7,068 bases of DNA from Pseudomonadota bacterium (GTDB lineage: Bacteria > Pseudomonadota > Gammaproteobacteria > SZUA-229), in NCBI GenBank assembly GCA_015222915.1, contig JADFWE010000055.1, positions 1 through 7,068 on the forward strand, read 5' to 3'. Below the pieces are notes generated by a model. That model had not been told where the DNA came from, did not search any database, and worked only from the letters and a program-made list of their open reading frames with translations. This document shows, in pieces, positions 1-4,617 of this stretch; position 1 is the stretch's first letter; every line of letters starts with the position of its first letter. The translations under genes were made by a program, and so were the position numbers.

Positions 1-565
1 CATCCTGATCGACATACTGCAAAAATACGGGTAGTACCGGAATACCGCTGTGCAACGAGATATCGAAAGCACCGCTCTGGAAGTGAGTGTGGATATGCCG
101 GCCTTTACAACCGCCTTCGGGAAAGATGACGATGTTTTTCCCCGACCGCACGACATCGATCAATGCCTGCAGTGCTGCCTGCCGCGACTGCGCACTGTCA
201 CGTTTCACATAGATGGTACCGGCATAATCACTTATACGCCCCAGTACGAACCATTGCCGGACACCTTCTTTTGCCAGCGGATAAACATCGAACAGGGCCG
301 GGATAGCAAAATCTTCCAGTACAGAGGGATGATTGGCAACGAGGATATATTGCTCCGGCAGCGGCCGATCATTCTTATGGATAAGCCGGAGGTCGACAGC
401 CAGTGCCCTGATGAATATTCGGCACCAGAAGCGTGAGAGCCTGTGATAATAACGCCCGGAGAAGGTACGCGGCAGGTGTGATAACAGGTATAACAGCAGG
501 CTCATCGCTATGAGAAATAACCAGGTCAGCGGCAGCATGAGAATATTCACTGCAGACTTTTTCAT
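1..565 (-). CDS. Lysophospholipid acyltransferase (PlsC-like), 3' end cut by window edge
   Basis: Translating the minus strand from the ATG at 563-565 gives 188 open codons that run off the left edge, so the C-terminus is missing. Residues about 8-31 form one hydrophobic segment, probably a membrane anchor. The acyltransferase signature follows: NHPSVLED at residues 78-85 (motif I), an arginine-containing YVKRD stretch at 119-123, FPEGG at 148-152 (motif III) and a proline-rich GIPVLPV at 174-180 (motif IV). The family moves an acyl group from acyl-ACP or acyl-CoA to a lysolipid at the inner membrane. In motif I the residue four after the His gap is Glu84, where HX4D proteins have Asp; Asp85 is next to it. 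The start lies 25 bases after the stop of the rpfF-like gene on the same strand, so the two are probably co-transcribed. The exact acceptor (lysophosphatidate, lyso-ornithine lipid or other) cannot be told. The ribosome binding site is weak. Confidence 0.88.
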   Translation of the reverse strand, partial: MKKSAVNILMLPLTWLFLIAMSLLLYLLSHLPRTFSGRYYHRLSRFWCRIFIRALAVDLRLIHKNDRPLPEQYILVANHPSVLEDFAIPALFDVYPLAKEGVRQWFVLGRISDYAGTIYVKRDSAQSRQAALQALIDVVRSGKNIVIFPEGGCKGRHIHTHFQSGAFDISLHSGIPVLPVFLQYVDQD

Positions 566-590
566 TGCTTCACACCCGTTTCAGCGTTTG

Positions 591-1625
591 TTAATCCTGC
601 CGACGGCTATCCTTTTTTCTTCTGTTATGTGTCACGCTTTCACCGAGATGCGTGGTCAGTGGAAATGAGACATCCTTAATCTTACGCCAGTCGCCGCGGC
701 GAGGGGTGAATTCTTTATTGCTGGTTTCGATGGTCTTACTGTCTTTCAGGTCTTTCTGCAGGTGCAGCAGTCGCTCCATCTTGGCCAGATCCTTCTCACT
801 CAGCCCCATTGAAGCTTCGACCCAGATATCGACGATCTCATACAGCTGCTCCTGTTCGATAGGATTTACGATCTGCCGTATCTTCTTCAGTGAACGGATG
901 GTGCTGTGAGAACGGTTATGGCTCATCAGATAGTCTTCGACGGCCTGTACACCTTCGCCATCATCGGCGATGATATCGACCAGCCCCATGTCATACAGCT
1001 CTTCGGCGGGGTATGTCTTACCACTCAGGATCAGCCGCTCCGCCAATGCTGAACCGATGCGTCGAGAGAGCAGGTTATAGGCACCCATGCCGGGGAACAT
1101 ATTGAACAGAATCTCGGGGAAACCCAGCCGTGAACTGCGCTCTGCGATGATCACATCACAGGAAAGGGCCGTTTCGAAGCCGGCCCCCAGGGCCTGCCCC
1201 TGTACCAGCGATATCATGCTGATAGGCAGATCGAGATTATTGATATTACGGTGCAGCAGGTCGATGGCCTTGTATGCGTACTCCTGCAGGCGCTCCCTGT
1301 CACCCTCGACGATAAATGACCGTATCAGCTCAAGATCACCGCCAAGATTGTAGATGCCCGGGGTTTTAGACGCCAGGATGAGGTGGCTGAACGGCCAGGT
1401 GGTACCAGGATCCTGTTTTTTATAGGTATTGGTTAACTGCTGCTGCAACTGCACCAGTTCGTCGATAAGGCGGCTGTTCATACAGGGGCGGGGCTCAGGC
1501 TTCAGCCAGCACCAGATGGCACTTTTTTGAGAATCGTAGCGCGTGTCAAACTGCGTAAAACCAGCTGCTGAATCACTGTCAGAAGCCATATCCTGTGTTT
1601 TTGATGTGGTGTCGTCTTGTTTCAT
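591..1625 (-). CDS. rpfF: RpfF-family DSF synthase (crotonase fold)
   Basis: This 344-residue crotonase-superfamily protein matches RpfF as I recall it from Xanthomonas, not a generic enoyl-CoA hydratase. Shared blocks are NLGGDL (93-98), LVQGQALGAGFE (140-151), a PEILF..FPGMGAY block (170-183), an MGLVD block (213-217) and an IWVEASM helix (267-273). Glu151 and Glu171 match the two catalytic glutamates known in RpfF (Glu141 and Glu161), with the same spacing of 20. RpfF dehydrates 3-hydroxyacyl-ACP to the cis-2-enoyl form and cleaves the thioester, releasing a diffusible signal fatty acid in the cytoplasm. Usual RpfF length is about 290 residues. This one has about 25 extra at the N-terminus, rich in Ser, Asp and Thr, and a basic C-terminal tail of about 48. 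The ATG at 1625 has an AAGGA ribosome binding site four bases upstream. It leads a probable two-gene operon with the acyltransferase and is divergent from the ACP-ketosynthase genes. The chain length of its product is unknown. Confidence 0.88.
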   Translation of the reverse strand: MKQDDTTSKTQDMASDSDSAAGFTQFDTRYDSQKSAIWCWLKPEPRPCMNSRLIDELVQLQQQLTNTYKKQDPGTTWPFSHLILASKTPGIYNLGGDLELIRSFIVEGDRERLQEYAYKAIDLLHRNINNLDLPISMISLVQGQALGAGFETALSCDVIIAERSSRLGFPEILFNMFPGMGAYNLLSRRIGSALAERLILSGKTYPAEELYDMGLVDIIADDGEGVQAVEDYLMSHNRSHSTIRSLKKIRQIVNPIEQEQLYEIVDIWVEASMGLSEKDLAKMERLLHLQKDLKDSKTIETSNKEFTPRRGDWRKIKDVSFPLTTHLGESVTHNRRKKDSRRQD

Positions 1626-1634
1626 GTCTTCCTT
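1626..1634 (-). promoter_or_regulatory. Ribosome binding site of the rpfF-like gene
   Basis: Read on the minus strand, AAGGAAGAC directly precedes the ATG at 1625. AAGGA pairs with the 16S rRNA tail and sits four bases from the start. It supports this start over the next in-frame Met at residue 13. It is the best Shine-Dalgarno match among the genes here. Confidence 0.6.
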
Positions 1635-1701
1635 AACCTCGGATTTTAGAGCTGCCCTTAACTACAACATTCATAATCTGCCTGACATGGAGATCTTTAA
1701 G

Positions 1702-1741
1702 CTGTCAGATAGATGACAGTATCATGACAATTTTTGTGACA
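1702..1741. repeat. Helically phased TGACA/TGTCA cluster (candidate operator)
   Basis: Four copies of TGACA, counting its complement TGTCA, begin at 1703, 1714, 1725 and 1737. The steps of 11, 11 and 12 bases put them on nearly the same face of the helix. The first two form a perfect inverted repeat, CTGTCA-N6-TGACAG, at 1702-1719. Outlying copies occur at 1683 and 1810. The cluster lies 77-116 bases upstream of the rpfF-like start, where a regulator of that gene or of both divergent units could bind. The regulator is unknown. Five-base words recur by chance in AT-rich DNA, so the phasing and the inverted repeat carry most of the weight. Confidence 0.4.
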
Positions 1742-1750
1742 AACTTCAAA
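1735..1750. promoter_or_regulatory. CRP/Clp-like binding site candidate
   Basis: TGTGA (1735-1739), six bases, then TCAAA (1746-1750) matches the CRP half-sites TGTGA-N6-TCACA at nine of ten positions. It overlaps the last TGACA element and contains the odd palindrome TTTGT-G-ACAAA (1733-1743). In Xanthomonas the CRP-family protein Clp, which responds to cyclic-di-GMP, carries DSF output, so a site here would make sense. One such match in AT-rich DNA can occur by chance. Confidence 0.3.
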
Positions 1751-1997
1751 CTTTCGTTAAAAAAACCTTAAAACAAGCTGAAATGTAACAGGTTTGTAAT
1801 AGACGAATCTGTCATAAAACAGTACTATTAATGTGCTTTTATTTTGTGTAATTCGCTATTTTGTTGCTGAAAAGGACACTCTTAATACTGATGGATGAGT
1901 GAACAGAACGGTTAATTGTCATCATAATGCGTATTTTATCAGTCATCATTCAGGCGCGGTCATCAGGCGCTTTCACATAGTCATCGGTATTTTAATT

Positions 1998-2231
1998 ATG
2001 GTAAGAGAACAGGTCATCGAAATAATCGCTAAAGCAGCAGGCTGCAAAGCAGAAGATATCACCCCAGACGCAGAACTCGCATCACTCGGTCTGGCATCAC
2101 TGGACACGATCACATTATTATTCGACATGGAAGAAACTTTCGATATAACGATACCGAACGAAGTGATCGCCGAGCTGGTTACGGTCGATGATATCGTAAA
2201 AAGAATAAGCCAGCACAGAGAAGCAGCCTAG
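1998..2231 (+). CDS. Acyl carrier protein, dedicated (NodF-like position)
   Basis: A 77-residue acidic protein with the size and four-helix pattern of an acyl carrier protein. The attachment site reads LGLASLDTI (residues 30-38). Ser34 would carry 4'-phosphopantetheine, added by a holo-ACP synthase. The usual Asp before this serine is Ala33, so the motif is ASL and not DSL. Helix II and the loop (LLFDMEETFDITIP, 40-53) follow the family closely, including the acidic face that partner enzymes read. I chose the ATG at 1998 because homology starts there. A GTG at 1899 would add 33 residues with no ACP likeness. Neither start has a clear ribosome binding site. The ketosynthase gene starts 18 bases downstream, so the two are surely one operon. 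The order ACP then ketosynthase matches nodF-nodE of rhizobia. The likely role is to hold a special acyl chain apart from the housekeeping ACP pool. Confidence 0.88.
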   Translation: MVREQVIEIIAKAAGCKAEDITPDAELASLGLASLDTITLLFDMEETFDITIPNEVIAELVTVDDIVKRISQHREAA

Positions 2232-2249
2232 TGCTGCTCGACTTTTGCC

Positions 2250-3458
2250 ATGAAACATCGTGTTGTTATCACCGGCCTGGGCACTATTTCAGGACTGGGA
2301 CTGAATAAACAGGACTTCTGGAATGAACTCATAGCCGGCCACCCTGCGATAAAGCCGATTCCAGCCATCGAAAACGTGCACATCTCCATCGGTGCCATGG
2401 TGGAAGAATTCGACGACAGTCTGTATTTTGAAAAATCAGACCTGCCGTTATTAGACCGTCACTCCAAATTTGCCGTCATCGCTGCCCGTGAAGCGGTGGC
2501 TGACGCCGGCCTGAGCGTCGAAGATGATGCCCTGCAGAGAGCCGCCGTATTAGTCGGCACAGGCTGTGGCGGCAAACATACCGATGAGGAGACCTACGAC
2601 CAGCTCTATAAACAGCAGCGCAAACGCGCCCATCCGCTGACCATCCCGAAAGGTATGCCGAGTGCATCGGCCAGCATGGTGAGTAAACACCTGGGCAGCA
2701 GAGGTCCGGCGTTCGTCATCAGCAGTGCCTGCGCTTCCGGTGCCCATGCCATCATCCAGGCTTACAGCATGATCAGATCAGGCATTGCCGATGTCGTCAT
2801 CACCGGGGCAGCTGATGCGCCATTTACCTACGGTCTGCTCAAATCATGGGAATCACTGAAGATAACCTCCAGTGATACCTGCCGGCCGTTCAGCAAAGAT
2901 CGCAGCGGTATCGTACTGGGCGAGGGCGCCGGCATGCTGGTACTCGAATCTGAAGCTCACGCGCTTGCCAGAGAGGCCGATATCTATGCCGAGATCGCGG
3001 GTGTCGGTATGAGCTCTGATGCCGGCCATATCACAAGGCCTGATATCGATGGCATAAAAACCGCGATACGCAATGCGCTGGACGATGCCGGTATCGAACC
3101 CGGTGATGTCGATTATATCAATGCTCATGGCACCGCGACCATGCTCAACGATGTCAGTGAAACCCAGGCGATCCGTCAGGTATTTGGTGTGGATGCAGAC
3201 TCACTGGCAGTATCATCGACAAAATCGATGCACGGTCATGCACTGGGTGCTTCCAGCGCACTGGAACTGGTGGCGACAGCGCTAGCGGTTAAAAATGGTG
3301 TAATTCCGCCGACAGCAAATTTTACAGAGGCCGATGAGAACTGTGACCTCGATTATGTGCCTAACCATTCGATCAGAAAGAATATTAAGGTCGCGCTGAG
3401 CAACTCGTTTGCCTTCGGCGGTTTAAATGCGGTTATAGCGCTGAAGAGATACCCTTAA
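2250..3458 (+). CDS. NodE-like beta-ketoacyl-ACP synthase (FabF family)
   Basis: A complete 402-residue ketosynthase of thiolase fold, close to FabF in length. It performs decarboxylative condensation of malonyl-ACP with an acyl chain. The triad is visible: Cys161 in SSACASGAH, His293 in NAHGTAT and His330 in STKSMHGHALGAS, with Lys325 in the STKSM block. The glycine-rich NSFAFGG (385-391) near the end is also present. Compared from memory, it is nearer to rhizobial NodE than to housekeeping FabF. Shared features are PKGMPSA (133-139), LKSWE followed by DTCRPFS.DR.G (197-220), MHGH where FabF has MTGH, and VIPPTANF followed by CDLDYVPN near residues 351-372. NodE works with NodF to make alpha,beta-unsaturated acyl chains for Nod factors. 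The gene follows the ACP gene by 18 bases and precedes the methyltransferase, so it probably elongates a chain on that ACP. True orthology with NodE is not claimed. Confidence 0.9.
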   Translation: MKHRVVITGLGTISGLGLNKQDFWNELIAGHPAIKPIPAIENVHISIGAMVEEFDDSLYFEKSDLPLLDRHSKFAVIAAREAVADAGLSVEDDALQRAAVLVGTGCGGKHTDEETYDQLYKQQRKRAHPLTIPKGMPSASASMVSKHLGSRGPAFVISSACASGAHAIIQAYSMIRSGIADVVITGAADAPFTYGLLKSWESLKITSSDTCRPFSKDRSGIVLGEGAGMLVLESEAHALAREADIYAEIAGVGMSSDAGHITRPDIDGIKTAIRNALDDAGIEPGDVDYINAHGTATMLNDVSETQAIRQVFGVDADSLAVSSTKSMHGHALGASSALELVATALAVKNGVIPPTANFTEADENCDLDYVPNHSIRKNIKVALSNSFAFGGLNAVIALKRYP

Positions 3459-3530
3459 GCACCAGCGTTGCAGGCAAACCCAGTAAAAACGACCAGAATA
3501 AGCAGGATCAAAACAATCGGGACCAGCAAA

Positions 3531-4580
3531 ATGCTAACAGACGATACCCTCAAAAAACTGGCAGACAACAATATCCATGCCTATGGGTCCCGGGAACTGC
3601 TGAAGTTTGAGAGACAGCTGTCGATCTACTTCGAACGTGAATACCAGCGCTGGCATGGCAATAAAAAACACCCGGAAGAATATGGCATCAGTTCCTTCGA
3701 AGGTGAGGTGGCTGACAAGACCTCTGATTACGAGTCGGTCGAACACTACAATAACGAACTGAGACTCTACCAGGCATTCCTCGATCCGCGCTTCATGGCT
3801 TATACCATGGCGGATTTCGGTGCTACCGACGAAAGACCTGAGATCGATGGCGGCCTGTCGCTGGAACAGGCACAGATAAAAAAGTTTGAGCTGATCATAC
3901 AACGTGCAGATATCAGGGATGGCCAGAAAGTGCTGGATCTGGGCTGCGGTTTCGGCGGTTTCATCCGCTATCTCCTGGAAAAATTTCCCAATATCCAGCT
4001 GACGGGTATCAACCCGAGCACGGTCCAGGCGCAATATATCAAGGATAGATCACGCAACAGCAATCGCCTCAATATCATCGACCACTATATCGACCAGATA
4101 GAACACGGCATTATCGCGGATGGTTATTTCGACAGGGTGATCTCGATCGGCGTACTCGAGCACATCTCTAATCTCGATGCGCTGTTCGAACATATCGCGC
4201 CAATGTTGAAAACGGGCGGCAAATGCCTGCACCACATCATCGTATCCAGAGATACCATCCCGCAGTTTCTGAGTGCGGAAGACACCATGATGGCGGAGTA
4301 TTTCCCGGGGGGACATATATGGCCATACGAAGAGATGCGACGCCACGACAGACACCTGAAATTTGTCGACAGCTGGTTCATCAATGGTATGAATTACTGG
4401 AAGACGCTCGATGAATGGCACCGGAACCTGTGGCAGTCTCTCGACGACATCTATCCTTCACATCTTGCGATGAAAGAACTCGATCACTGGAACCGGTACT
4501 TCAGCCTGAGCAAGGCGATGTTCATCGCTGACAAGGGGAGGAGTTATGGCAATGCGCATTATCTATTCGAGAAAAGATAA
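3531..4580 (+). CDS. Cyclopropane-fatty-acid-synthase-like SAM methyltransferase
   Basis: A 349-residue class I methyltransferase of the Cfa/mycolic cyclopropane synthase family. EHYNNELRLYQAFLDP (71-86) matches the family's substrate-entry block. The SAM site is VLDLGCGFGGF (134-144), then the acidic end of beta 2 near LTGINPS (157-163). FDRVISIGVLEHI (200-212) and the EYFPGGHIWP block (256-265) are also family marks. Aligned by eye with E. coli Cfa, the bicarbonate ligands Cys139, Glu239, His266, Ile268 and Tyr317 correspond to Cys139, Glu210, His235, Ile237 and Tyr323. That argues for real cyclopropane or methyl transfer to an unsaturated acyl chain. It is somewhat shorter than E. coli Cfa (382). 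I chose the ATG at 3531. A TTG at 3468 would add 21 basic residues and lacks a ribosome binding site. The gap after the ketosynthase gene is 72 bases, consistent with one operon. The substrate may be a phospholipid or an acyl-ACP. Confidence 0.87.
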   Translation: MLTDDTLKKLADNNIHAYGSRELLKFERQLSIYFEREYQRWHGNKKHPEEYGISSFEGEVADKTSDYESVEHYNNELRLYQAFLDPRFMAYTMADFGATDERPEIDGGLSLEQAQIKKFELIIQRADIRDGQKVLDLGCGFGGFIRYLLEKFPNIQLTGINPSTVQAQYIKDRSRNSNRLNIIDHYIDQIEHGIIADGYFDRVISIGVLEHISNLDALFEHIAPMLKTGGKCLHHIIVSRDTIPQFLSAEDTMMAEYFPGGHIWPYEEMRRHDRHLKFVDSWFINGMNYWKTLDEWHRNLWQSLDDIYPSHLAMKELDHWNRYFSLSKAMFIADKGRSYGNAHYLFEKR

Positions 4581-4592
4581 ACTGTGCTGTGC

Positions 4593-4617
4593 TGACCGCC
4601 ACTATCAGGCCTGGTCA
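4593..4617. terminator. Possible hairpin between convergent genes
   Basis: TGACC-GCC at 4593-4600 can pair with GGC-(CT)-GGTCA at 4608-4617, an eight-pair stem with a two-base bulge and a seven-base loop. It spans the 24-base gap between the methyltransferase stop (4580) and the stop of the GGDEF-EAL gene (4605), and enters the latter's last codons. No T-run follows on either strand, so a standard intrinsic terminator is doubtful. Confidence 0.25.

Larger units (their letters stand above)
1626..1997. promoter_or_regulatory. Divergent AT-rich control region between rpfF-like and ACP genes
   Basis: These 372 bases separate two divergently transcribed units and hold no credible gene. The part at about 1740-1865 is very rich in A and T. 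It holds at least six TGACA or TGTCA pentamers (starting at 1683, 1703, 1714, 1725, 1737 and 1810), a CRP-like sequence at 1735-1750, and a small inverted repeat CTGT-N6-ACAG at 1809-1822. For the plus-strand operon, TTGTTG at 1861-1866 with TAATAC at 1883-1888 (16-base spacer) is a weak candidate promoter. For the minus strand several TTGTCA sequences resemble a -35 box, but I see no well-placed -10 box. An open frame from a GTG at 1899 runs into the ACP gene, but it is better read as leader sequence. Confidence 0.65.

Noticed and set aside
50..436. 128-codon plus-strand open frame at the left edge
   Set aside because: It lies wholly antisense to the acyltransferase gene, which has clear family motifs. 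The plus-strand product shows no recognisable domain.
1683..1814. TGACA repeats as a CRISPR or other repeat array
   Set aside because: The units are only five bases, in mixed orientation, with short gaps that could not be spacers. A protein-binding cluster fits better.
1899..1997. N-terminal extension of the ACP from a GTG start
   Set aside because: The added 33 residues have no ACP likeness and are rich in His and Ile. ACP homology begins at the ATG at 1998, and the short product has normal ACP length.
3468..3530. TTG start giving a 370-residue methyltransferase
   Set aside because: There is no ribosome binding site, and the 21 extra basic residues have no family counterpart. The ATG at 3531 is the simpler choice, though the TTG is not excluded.
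3534..4034. 166-codon minus-strand open frame
   Set aside because: It is antisense to the methyltransferase gene, whose SAM-binding and Cfa motifs are plain.
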